NCBI GenBank assembly: GCA_007694145.1
Contig: RECF01000045.1
Location: 1 to 36,741, forward strand
Length of the DNA: 36,741 nucleotides
Direction: 5' to 3'
Source: Acholeplasmatales bacterium
GTDB taxonomy: Bacteria > Bacillota_I > Bacilli_A > Izemoplasmatales > Izemoplasmataceae
Position 1 is the first letter of the stretch, and each line of letters begins with the position of its first letter. This document shows, in pieces, positions 1-6,293 of the stretch. The notes below the pieces were generated by a model. That model was not told the origin of the DNA and did not search any database. It worked only from the letters and a program-made list of their open reading frames with translations. The translations under genes were made by a program, and so were the position numbers.

Positions 1-490
1 CTCTTTGTTTAATACCCCATTTTATATTATCACTTCTTGATTCATTTTCAGCCTGTGCTATAGCTTCGATGATAGAAATCATAAGATCACTATCTGTATT
101 TGAAGTATCCAAATCTTCTTGTTCAAAGATAACTCTCAATCCTAACGTCTTAAGTTGATTTAAGGCTTCAAGAGTATCCACTGTATCCCTGCCAAATCTA
201 CTAATACTCTTAGTGAGTATTATATCTAGATTATGGGAGTTGCAATCTTCAAGCATACGCGAAAATTCTTTACGAGAAGAACCGGTTTTACTGGAGGCAA
301 TATCTATATAAACATCAACAAGTAGCCACTGTGGTGTGGCTGCTGTTAATCTGGTAAGAGCAGATACTTGGGCAGTTAAGCTTTTCAATTGCTCAGTACT
401 ATTGCTACTGACCCGGCAGTAAATACCAACTCTCTTTTCTCGCTTTGGAGGTTTGGGTGGTATAAAGTGTATTTTTGGATTATTAGACAT
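1..490 (-). CDS. Serine recombinase / resolvase, N-terminal part (runs off the left edge)
   Basis: Reading the minus strand from ATG at 490 gives 163 codons without a stop before the window ends. Residues 21-29 (VGIYCRVSS) are the beta-1 strand and catalytic-serine motif of the resolvase/invertase fold; S28 aligns with the nucleophile that attacks DNA. Later come ISRFGRDTVDTL, the conserved SRxxRD helix that positions the scissile phosphate, and QAENESRSDNIKWGIKQ, the start of the long helix typical of large serine recombinases and IS607/Tn4451-type enzymes. GGAGGT sits four bases before the ATG. The DNA is clearly more AT-rich than the housekeeping genes to the right, consistent with a mobile element. 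Whether the protein has the recombinase and zinc-ribbon domains of a large serine integrase cannot be seen, because the C-terminus is outside. Confidence 0.9.
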   Translation of the reverse strand, partial: MSNNPKIHFIPPKPPKREKRVGIYCRVSSNSTEQLKSLTAQVSALTRLTAATPQWLLVDVYIDIASSKTGSSRKEFSRMLEDCNSHNLDIILTKSISRFGRDTVDTLEALNQLKTLGLRVIFEQEDLDTSNTDSDLMISIIEAIAQAENESRSDNIKWGIKQR

Positions 491-711
491 TTTTACCTCC
501 AAATATCGATGTTTTTACTTTAAGAGGGATGCTTTTTGGGTTGTTACTATGACTAACTAACATTCAGGTGAATAACTCCAATATTAATTAGGCTATATAT
601 GATACTTTATCACATCTATCCTGTCTCCTCAACCCTCCCAAAAACAGGCGTTATCTAATCTGTCAACTCATCCATATCACCTTTAGGTCAGTTGATATGT
701 TCCCGCAAACA
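491..711. other. Non-coding stretch upstream of the recombinase
   Basis: AT-rich sequence with no ORF that has a ribosome binding site. It probably carries the recombinase promoter, but I cannot single out a convincing -35/-10 pair. A short inverted pair (TCAACT near 662, AGTTGA near 690) is visible but weak. The element boundary or attachment site, if there is one, may be here; I see no clear direct repeat marking it. Confidence 0.4.
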
Positions 712-787
712 ATAAAAATAAGGGTTTCCTGATATGAGCATCTCTGGCCGAGTAGCCATAAGAAAACCTCAATATCTGGAAACCCTT
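711..787 (-). terminator. Long hairpin, probable rlmD terminator
   Basis: Arms at 720-738 and 768-787 pair almost perfectly (about 18 of 20 positions) around a loop of about 29 bases. Read on the minus strand, the hairpin lies shortly after the rlmD stop and is followed by a U-rich run (TTATTTTTATTG). The loop is longer than in a typical intrinsic terminator, so it could also be the end of a small mobile element. Confidence 0.6.
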
Positions 788-811
788 TATTTATAAGCTT
801 TTTCAGTTTTT

Positions 812-2164
812 CTATTTATCCACCCTTGACATCAATACTACGCACTCCACATGGCTGGTTTGCGGAAACATGTCAAAAGGTGTCGTTTCATGGACCGTGT
901 AACCATTGGCTTGCAGGAAATTGAGGTCTCTTGCAAGGGTGGCGACATTGCACGACACATAGATTACGCGCGGCACCGCAAGTTTGACAAGGGCTTCAAG
1001 AAACGGTTTTTCACAGCCTTTTCGTGGTGGATCGATGAACAGGACATCCGGCTTGTGTTCGGCGAGATCGGGTAGGATGGTTTCCGCAAGACCATGGATG
1101 AACCGGACGTTATCAATGCGGTTCGTCTTAGCATTTTGCTGGGCATTTTTGACAGCTTCCTTAACGGATTCGATGCCGATGACCTGTTTGACATGGCGGG
1201 CGGCTGTCAAGGCGATGGTGCCGATGCCGCAGTAAGCATCGATGACTGTATCCGTCGGTTTGAGCGCTGCATAGTCAAGTGCCTTTTGGTAAAGCAGGGC
1301 GGTTTGCTCGGGGTTGACCTGGAAAAACGAGCGATGGGATATCTCATAGGACAAGTCGAGCAACGTATCCTGGATGGTGTCTTCACCAAAGAGAACACGG
1401 CTTTTTGAGCCGAGCATGACATTGGTTTTTTCGGTGTTGATGTTGTGGACGATGGAGACGATGCCAGGATAGCGACGACGCAAATTGTGGATGAGCCGTT
1501 CTTTTTCCGTCAGTTTGGCTTCTTTGGTGATGAGCGTGAGGGCGATGGTCCCTTCAGCGTGGCTCGTCCTGAACATCAGGCCGCGAATCAAGCCTTGGTG
1601 GGTCGTTTCGTCATAGATGGTGTACTGCAGTTCGGCAAAGAGCGTCTTGCAGTAACGGATGATGTCGGAGATAACTTTCGGAAAGACATGACAGCGCCGA
1701 ATGTCGACGATTTCATGAGAGCGCGGGCGATATAAACCGGCGACGATTTTACCGTGGCGCATGCCGAAGGGGACGATGGCCTTGTTGCGGTAATAGTAGG
1801 GATTGCTCATGCCGACGGTGTTGTGAACGACCGTCTCGATTTTCCCAAGCTTCCGCAAGGTTTCCTGCGTCCGGTATTTTTTGAAGTCCAGTTGTGTTTG
1901 GTAGTTCATGTGCATCATGTTACACCCACCGCACACATGATAGTGTTCACAGATAGGGAGTTTGCGAAACGGTGATTCATCGCGGATTTCAATCAAACGT
2001 CCAAAGCCGAAGTTTTTGTTCAGCTTGGTGATTTTGATCATCGCTTTTTCACCTTTGAGGGCATCTTTTACAAAGACGGGAAACCCGTCAATCTTGCAAA
2101 CGCCCATGGCATCATGGGTTAAATCGGTGAAAGTCACTTCGTAATAGGTATTTTTTTGCACCAT
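812..2164 (-). CDS. rlmD: 23S rRNA (uracil-C5)-methyltransferase, TrmA/RumA family
   Basis: 450 residues from ATG at 2164, which has GGAGGT six bases upstream; an in-frame extension to 2287 has no such site and overlaps sdaA. A TRAM RNA-binding domain covers about residues 1-60. Iron-sulfur cysteines C72, C78, C81 (CxxxxxCxxC) and C158 follow, as in RumA. The SAM-binding motif DAYCGIGTIAL, the IDPPRKG motif and the catalytic cysteine in YVSCNVATLARDL (about C405) identify the family. The enzyme methylates a uracil C5 in 23S rRNA, using SAM. In Firmicutes one paralogue can modify both U747 and U1939 (RlmCD), so the exact target is inferred only. It lies 19 bases after sdaA and is probably co-transcribed with it. 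Confidence 0.92.
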   Translation of the reverse strand: MVQKNTYYEVTFTDLTHDAMGVCKIDGFPVFVKDALKGEKAMIKITKLNKNFGFGRLIEIRDESPFRKLPICEHYHVCGGCNMMHMNYQTQLDFKKYRTQETLRKLGKIETVVHNTVGMSNPYYYRNKAIVPFGMRHGKIVAGLYRPRSHEIVDIRRCHVFPKVISDIIRYCKTLFAELQYTIYDETTHQGLIRGLMFRTSHAEGTIALTLITKEAKLTEKERLIHNLRRRYPGIVSIVHNINTEKTNVMLGSKSRVLFGEDTIQDTLLDLSYEISHRSFFQVNPEQTALLYQKALDYAALKPTDTVIDAYCGIGTIALTAARHVKQVIGIESVKEAVKNAQQNAKTNRIDNVRFIHGLAETILPDLAEHKPDVLFIDPPRKGCEKPFLEALVKLAVPRVIYVSCNVATLARDLNFLQANGYTVHETTPFDMFPQTSHVECVVLMSRVDK

Positions 2165-2183
2165 GGGTGCACCTCCGTCTAGC

Positions 2184-3374
2184 TCAGCGGCTGCGGTATT
2201 TTTTGGCGAGTCCGCCGCAACTTGTTTCGCGGTAGTTCGCGGGCATGTCTTTTCCGGTTTCAAACATCGTTTCAACCACGGTGTCAAATGATATTTTCCG
2301 TGAATCGCTTAAAAAGTACGCCAGACCACACGCATCGATGGCGCGTAATGCAGCGACCGCATTGCGCTCGATACACGGAATCTGGACTAGCCCGGCGATG
2401 GGGTCACAGGTTAAGCCGAGATGGTGTTCAAGGGCAATTTCAGCGGCGTACTCGATTTGCTCAAGTGACAGTTTGAACAGTTCGGCGTGGGCTGCCGCTG
2501 CCATACTGCATGCACTGCCGACTTCAGCCTGACACCCTGCTTCAGCCCCACTGATTGAGGCGTTGTGCTTGATCAAATTGCCGATGATACCGGCTGTGGC
2601 AAGCGCACGCCGGACGGCTCGATTTTTAAAGCCGTGACGTTCTTGCATGTATTTAAGTACGGCAGGCACGGTGCCACTCGCCCCACACGTTGGGGCGGTC
2701 ACAATCGTACCGGCACTCGCATTGGTTTCATTGACCGCAAAGGCATACGCACTGACTAGGCGGTTTTCCAATATTTCCGGTGGCTCTTTTTCCAGCTGCC
2801 GGGTAAAAAGATGTCTCGCGCGCCGTTCAACATCAAGCCCACCCGGCAAGATGCCATCTTGCGACAACCCTTCTTCGATGGATCGCTGCATAGCTTCCCA
2901 GATTGTTTGCAAGAAAGCGTCGATGTCAGGACCTTCGAAACGCCGGACGTACTCAGGAAGACGGATGTTTTCCTTCAGGCAGTACGCCTTGATTTCATCA
3001 AAGGACTCATGCGGATAGACGTGCAGGGCCTCTTCATGCGTCTCACCCTCAAAGCGAATCGCACCACCACCGATGCTGTAGACTCGGGCGTGGCCGATCT
3101 CTTGTTGGTTTTCATAAGCATACAGGTCCATGGTGTTTGGATGGGTGTCGATGAAGGTACTGCTAAAGATGATGTCGACATCTTGAAGCACTTCCCGAAT
3201 GACGACATCGGTCATATGACCTTTTCCCGTCAGACTGAGCGAACCGTAAAGAACCACCCGGTAATGGTCGGCCGGATAGTCGCGTTTGAATCGGATACAG
3301 GCGATTTCAGGGCCCATGGTATGTGAACTCGAAGGACCCCGGCCGATTTTATAAAGTGAACGGATCGATTTCAT
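2184..3374 (-). CDS. sdaA: L-serine dehydratase, iron-sulfur type, single chain
   Basis: 396 residues from ATG at 3374 with GGAGG five bases upstream; the longer in-frame start at 3512 would run through the promoter. It deaminates L-serine to pyruvate and ammonia in the cytoplasm. The beta (ACT-like) domain comes first with SLYKIGRGPSSSHTMGPE, and the alpha domain follows with TAPTCGASG. C281, C323 and C334 have exactly the spacing (42 and 11) of the three 4Fe-4S cysteines of Legionella L-serine dehydratase. Bacillus splits these domains into SdaAB and SdaAA; here they are fused, in a chain shorter than the roughly 455 residues of enterobacterial enzymes. The C-terminus ends KKYRSR and lacks the tail cysteine described for the Legionella enzyme. 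C386 is the only cysteine near the end. Confidence 0.93.
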   Translation of the reverse strand: MKSIRSLYKIGRGPSSSHTMGPEIACIRFKRDYPADHYRVVLYGSLSLTGKGHMTDVVIREVLQDVDIIFSSTFIDTHPNTMDLYAYENQQEIGHARVYSIGGGAIRFEGETHEEALHVYPHESFDEIKAYCLKENIRLPEYVRRFEGPDIDAFLQTIWEAMQRSIEEGLSQDGILPGGLDVERRARHLFTRQLEKEPPEILENRLVSAYAFAVNETNASAGTIVTAPTCGASGTVPAVLKYMQERHGFKNRAVRRALATAGIIGNLIKHNASISGAEAGCQAEVGSACSMAAAAHAELFKLSLEQIEYAAEIALEHHLGLTCDPIAGLVQIPCIERNAVAALRAIDACGLAYFLSDSRKISFDTVVETMFETGKDMPANYRETSCGGLAKKYRSR

Positions 3375-3416
3375 AGTGCCTCCTAGTCCGTGATGCCGGC
3401 CGCATGATGTACTTGT

Positions 3417-3425
3417 ATTATAACA
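3417..3425 (-). promoter_or_regulatory. Extended -10 promoter element for sdaA-rlmD
   Basis: The minus strand reads TGTTATAAT, a perfect -10 hexamer with a TG extension, about 42 bases before the sdaA ATG. No good -35 is present, as is common with extended -10 promoters. Confidence 0.6.
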
Positions 3426-3478
3426 CATCCAAGGGGGTTTGTGGCGGTATATTTGGCGATTGAACCGCATGGATAAAG

Positions 3479-3505
3479 AAAAAACCGCCGTTTGCACGGG
3501 CGGTT
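3479..3505 (-). terminator. Rho-independent terminator of the microprotein / SHOCT operon
   Basis: Seven-base stem (AACCGCC / GGCGGTT) with a nine-base loop, followed on the minus strand by TTTTTT. It begins 11 bases after the stop at 3516 and insulates the operon from sdaA. Confidence 0.88.
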
Positions 3506-3515
3506 CTTTCAAGGG

Positions 3516-3884
3516 TTACTCCACGAAAATTCGAACGGTATCGCCATCGGCGCTTTCGATGTTAACCAGTTCACCAAGGACGCCGGATTCGACCATCTCG
3601 AACACTTCTTCAAGATCGATGTCGAGATTGTCAAGGGTTTGGTTGCGGACGAACTTCTTCTGGCCCTTGAGAATCAAGCGAGCGAAGTTCACCGGCAGTT
3701 GGATGTTGACGTTGTCTCCGTCTGAAGAACGGATCACAACTCTCAGTGATTTGCCAGCGCGCCCTTGCGGGATGGGTGCTGGGGTTTTCGCAGACAAAGC
3801 TTCAAGTCTTTTTTCCGCTTCCTCGGCAGTGATTTCTTTCTTTTCGAGTTGATCGAGAATGCGCAGTTTTTCTTTCATGCTCAT
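3516..3884 (-). CDS. SHOCT-like domain protein (YvlB N-terminus type)
   Basis: 122 residues from ATG at 3884, preceded by AAAGGAGAG; longer in-frame versions lack a ribosome binding site and overlap microprotein E. Residues 1-30 form the charged two-helix segment of SHOCT-like proteins (LRILDQLEKKEITAEEAEK), which in Firmicutes often precedes a DUF4097 beta-helix. Here the DUF4097 part is absent. Instead, after a short proline-rich linker, a compact alpha/beta segment follows (LRVVIRSSDGDNVNIQLPV ... SADGDTVRIFVE), a pattern seen in small YvlB-associated proteins. No signal peptide or membrane segment is visible, so it should be cytoplasmic. It is the last gene of the operon started by the promoter at 4641-4669, 38 bases after microprotein E. 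The function is unknown; an envelope-stress link is only a guess from related operons. Confidence 0.8.
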   Translation of the reverse strand: MSMKEKLRILDQLEKKEITAEEAEKRLEALSAKTPAPIPQGRAGKSLRVVIRSSDGDNVNIQLPVNFARLILKGQKKFVRNQTLDNLDIDLEEVFEMVESGVLGELVNIESADGDTVRIFVE

Positions 3885-3922
3885 AGTTTTTCTCTCCTTT
3901 TTGTTTTTATAATCCTGACTTG

Positions 3923-4030
3923 TTATTGCTTTTTGAACGGACTCGGTGGTCTTTTGCAGTCGCGGATGCACTGGTCATCTTTGATCAGTTGATAGGTCTG
4001 GTGCATCACATAATAGGTCTCGAGATACAT
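3923..4030 (-). CDS. Microprotein E (35 aa), fifth of a tandem array
   Basis: A complete small ORF with GGAG eight bases before ATG 4030 (an in-frame ATG two codons upstream is too close to the site). It begins MYLETYYVMHQTYQLIK and aligns without gaps to microproteins B, C and D over its first 17 residues: hydrophobic position 9, T/S at 12, invariant Y13, I16 and basic 17. It alone has two cysteines (CIRDC) and ends in a basic, proline-containing tail. There is no signal peptide or membrane segment. It is not recognised as any known family. The supporting evidence is the repeated arrangement of site plus short ORF plus conserved N-terminus. Confidence 0.72.
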   Translation of the reverse strand: MYLETYYVMHQTYQLIKDDQCIRDCKRPPSPFKKQ

Positions 4031-4078
4031 GGTCATCGCTCCTTTGCGTTATGTTTCGCCTTAGAAACTTGTGACACT

Positions 4079-4186
4079 CTATGCGCGGTTGATGTGACGG
4101 CGTCGCGCTTCACGTTCATGGGTGGCTTGTATGTTTCTGATATGTTCATAGGATACAGCCAAGGTGTCTTGCGTGTGCAACAACAT
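4079..4186 (-). CDS. Microprotein D (35 aa), fourth of a tandem array
   Basis: GGAGG lies seven bases before ATG 4186. The peptide starts MLLHTQDTLAVSYEHIR and matches the family pattern (L9, S12, Y13, I16, R17). The C-terminal half is rich in arginine and histidine (EREARRRHINRA) and looks like a continuous charged helix. It sits 24 bases after C and 48 before E. No known family is recognised, and no transmembrane stretch is present, which argues against a type I toxin or holin. Confidence 0.72.
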   Translation of the reverse strand: MLLHTQDTLAVSYEHIRNIQATHEREARRRHINRA

Positions 4187-4210
4187 GGGAATCCCTCCTT
4201 AATAGTTGGT

Positions 4211-4300
4211 TTAGCGGTTCTCGTTGCGTGGTTGTTCATTCAGTTTGGCTTTGATTCGGTCATACGTAGCTTGCAGGGCTGCATTGGCATTGGACATCAT
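4211..4300 (-). CDS. Microprotein C (29 aa), third of a tandem array
   Basis: GGAGG lies eight bases before a double ATG (4300 and 4297). The peptide MMSNANAALQATYDRIKAK is the clearest relative of B: both begin MM, have A5, L9-Q10, T12-Y13-D14 and K17. It is predicted to be a hydrophilic helix with a polar, basic tail (NEQPRNENR). The gap to B is 15 bases and to D 24 bases, so translation is probably coupled. The function is unknown. Confidence 0.75.
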   Translation of the reverse strand: MMSNANAALQATYDRIKAKLNEQPRNENR

Positions 4301-4315
4301 CGGTGTTGCCTCCTT

Positions 4316-4414
4316 TTAGTTCTTTTTTTCATCGCGGGGGCGATTGAGGTTTTCTAATTGACGTTTGGTGTTATCGTATGTGTTTTGCAAATGGGTTTGG
4401 GCATCGAGCATCAT
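4316..4414 (-). CDS. Microprotein B (32 aa), second of a tandem array
   Basis: AAGGAGG precedes ATG 4414 by eight bases; a further in-frame ATG at 4420 is too close to the site, and 4411 is also possible. The peptide begins MMLDAQTHLQNTYDNTKRQ and ends with a charged stretch (NRPRDEKKN). The shared pattern with C, D and E is an ungapped 17-residue N-terminal match centred on T/S-Y at positions 12-13. Its 3' end lies directly against the ribosome binding site of C. No homologue is known to me. Confidence 0.74.
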   Translation of the reverse strand: MMLDAQTHLQNTYDNTKRQLENLNRPRDEKKN

Positions 4415-4450
4415 GGGCATTTCCTCCTTAGGAATCAAATGGTGTTTCGG

Positions 4451-4555
4451 TTAACGTTGTTTGCGTCGTTTGATCGCTTTTTGTTCGCCATCTTGGTGGA
4501 GACGGTCTTGAAGTGTTTGAATGAAGATGGCGTTGGCTGCGTGTTGATTCATCAT
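4451..4555 (-). CDS. Microprotein A (34 aa), first of a tandem array
   Basis: The first ORF after the promoter, with GGAG before a double ATG (4555, 4552). The sequence starts MMNQHAANAIFIQTLQDRLH and ends in a strongly basic tail (KAIKRRKQR). It is the most divergent member: it keeps the double methionine, the length, the helix-like character and a basic end, and its LQDRL resembles YDRIK of C with a three-residue shift, but it lacks the invariant tyrosine. Its 5' leader is about 75 bases. Confidence 0.68.
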   Translation of the reverse strand: MMNQHAANAIFIQTLQDRLHQDGEQKAIKRRKQR

Positions 4556-4640
4556 AATTGAACCGCTCCTTTCTTTTTATATTTTTAACTTGGAAATTGA
4601 TTTTATTAATTTTTCGGTTGATTTCCTTAAGTTCACCTTC

Positions 4641-4669
4641 ATTGTAAACCAAGGGAAATAGAATGTCAA
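4641..4669 (-). promoter_or_regulatory. Strong sigmaA-type promoter of the microprotein operon
   Basis: The minus strand has TTGACA (4664-4669), a 17-base spacer and TACAAT (4641-4646): a perfect -35 and a 5/6 -10 at optimal spacing. Transcription should start near 4634. The leader contains a weak hairpin (GGAAAT / ATTTCC, 4592-4626) ahead of the first small ORF. Confidence 0.88.
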
Positions 4670-4708
4670 CCCTAAAATTAACTTTTTTTATTTTTTTATT
4701 GATTATAT

Positions 4709-4742
4709 TAAAAAAGAGCTTGATTTTATCAAACTCTTTTAA
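4709..4742 (-). terminator. Rho-independent terminator of the ABC exporter operon
   Basis: A 12-base stem (AAAGAGTTTGAT pairing with ATCAAGCTCTTT, one G-T) with a three-base loop, followed on the minus strand by TTTTTT. It lies 26 bases after the last permease stop, and the microprotein promoter begins about 40 bases further on. Confidence 0.88.
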
Positions 4743-4767
4743 GGTATAGGTGGTTATCGTTTAACTA

Positions 4768-5562
4768 TTAGTGCTGAACCTTTTTCTCGAAAAACCGATA
4801 AGCGATGCCGATAAGCAAGATCATGTATGCCGCGCCAATCAAGGGATAAAGCCATGCCGGCAGGTCGGCAGGGTTGTGCAGGAAATCTGGTATACTCATT
4901 TTAAGCAAACCTTTGACCGGCCAGAAGATGGGGATGATGCCGAGAAGATATTGTTTAGCGTCTTGCATGGTCTCTAAAACAATCAAGGCGGGCACGATGA
5001 CAATCATACCGGCGCTTTTCATGTAGGCGAAGCCTTCAATCTTATTTTTGGCGACGGCAGCGAGAAAGAGACCGAAGACCGGGGTGAACAGACCCCCTAC
5101 CAAAGCATATATGAATACGGTACCCACCGTAAACTCCGCAAACAAATCGATGCCCATAATCGTGTACCCATCCCCACTGAGCCATTTTGTCCCCATCACT
5201 GAAAAGAATGAAGCATTGACAGAAAGCACATAGGCATAGACGGACTTGAAAATCAAGTAGCCTTTGAGAGAGAGCGGGGTGACACGGATGGTATCAAGCG
5301 TGTTTTCATCGCGATTGTCAAGCAGTCCAAACCCAAGCAACGCGGCTGTGATGAACGGGGCGACGGTCGCAAAGACGACAATCATCACCAAACCGGCCGT
5401 GATGGTGCCCGGTGTATCGCCACCGTAACGCTTGAGCAACACAGGTAACACGAACGCACCGAGGCCGATGATCAGTAACGGATAAATAAGTAAGACCACG
5501 GTCATGCTGTCTTTAAGAATATTTTTCATCTCAAACTTGAACAAGTTCAGATAACGGGTCAT
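4768..5562 (-). CDS. ABC exporter permease, second subunit
   Basis: 264 residues if started at ATG 5562, eight bases after GGGAG; two further in-frame ATGs (5565, 5568) are possible. About six hydrophobic segments follow a short cytoplasmic N-terminus (NLFKFEMKNILKD), the ABC-2-type permease layout; the loop RVTPLSLKGYLIFK between helices 2 and 3 is typical of fluoroquinolone/antibiotic-type exporters. The gene starts just inside the end of the first permease and is translationally coupled to it. With the ATPase and the other permease it should form a heterodimeric exporter of unknown substrate, under control of the TetR at the head of the operon. Confidence 0.85.
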   Translation of the reverse strand: MTRYLNLFKFEMKNILKDSMTVVLLIYPLLIIGLGAFVLPVLLKRYGGDTPGTITAGLVMIVVFATVAPFITAALLGFGLLDNRDENTLDTIRVTPLSLKGYLIFKSVYAYVLSVNASFFSVMGTKWLSGDGYTIMGIDLFAEFTVGTVFIYALVGGLFTPVFGLFLAAVAKNKIEGFAYMKSAGMIVIVPALIVLETMQDAKQYLLGIIPIFWPVKGLLKMSIPDFLHNPADLPAWLYPLIGAAYMILLIGIAYRFFEKKVQH

Positions 5563-5567
5563 CATCA

Positions 5568-6293
5568 TCACTCCCGGATGGCCGTTTCGGCATATTTTGG
5601 TGCGACCATGAAGACCATCAGCACAACGGTCAAGACGACGAGGTAAAGAAAGCCTAGTCCAAGTTGCCAAAGCGGGACCGATTCGGCAAAGCCGTAGTTG
5701 ACCAGCCTAAGTGATGCATGGGTCGGTGAGATGAACAACAGATAATCAAAGGTTTCCGGCAAAGCCCCAAGGGCGAAGAAGATACTCGGAAAGGCGAACA
5801 GAACCATATACATGCCGACCATCGCAATCAAGCCGTTGAAATCTTTTGCACGCGCGGCGAAAACATAACCGATGCTCGCGTGCGCGAGTGTAATAATGAT
5901 GATAAAACCATAAAGGGCCACAAACCGGACCGCCACATCAAAGAGAAAATATGCGAAGACCGAGATGATTACCGTCGACTGCAAGGCGAGATAAACCGCC
6001 GCCAACAGTTTCGACGACAAAATCGCAGCGTATCCCGATGGGGTGATCATCAGTGTCTTGATGGTGTTTTCCTGTTTTTCGTAGAATAGCCCCGCCCCAA
6101 TCAACATAATCGTCATCACCGCCGCATCCATGAAGATGAAGAGCGGGACGAACACCGGGGCTTGTTCTTTGCCGATTAAGAAGATGACGAGCAACCACAG
6201 CACTGTCACCGCAAAACTGACTTGCAAGATGTTGTATTTGACCAGTCGCACCATCTCACCTTTAAAAAGTTTCAGGAAATTATGCATCCTCAT
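5568..6293 (-). CDS. ABC exporter permease, first subunit
   Basis: 241 residues with about six membrane segments. The motif ENTIKTLMITPSGY between helices 2 and 3 matches its partner's ENTLDTIRVTPLSL, so the two permeases are distant paralogues. The start (ATG 6293, or 6287) lies inside the end of the ATPase gene, with GGGAG about nine bases upstream, and its stop overlaps the start of the second permease. The substrate cannot be predicted; such drug- or lipid-exporting systems are commonly controlled by an adjacent TetR, as here. Confidence 0.85.
   Translation of the reverse strand: MRMHNFLKLFKGEMVRLVKYNILQVSFAVTVLWLLVIFLIGKEQAPVFVPLFIFMDAAVMTIMLIGAGLFYEKQENTIKTLMITPSGYAAILSSKLLAAVYLALQSTVIISVFAYFLFDVAVRFVALYGFIIIITLAHASIGYVFAARAKDFNGLIAMVGMYMVLFAFPSIFFALGALPETFDYLLFISPTHASLRLVNYGFAESVPLWQLGLGFLYLVVLTVVLMVFMVAPKYAETAIRE

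Noticed and set aside
4033-4239. A 68-codon minus-strand frame across microproteins C and D
   Set aside because: No ribosome binding site; it overlaps two small ORFs that each have one and that show paralogy.
4428-4652. A 74-codon minus-strand frame covering the leader and microprotein A
   Set aside because: Its start lies upstream of the predicted transcription start, it has no ribosome binding site, and microprotein A, in another frame, has its own site and fits the array.
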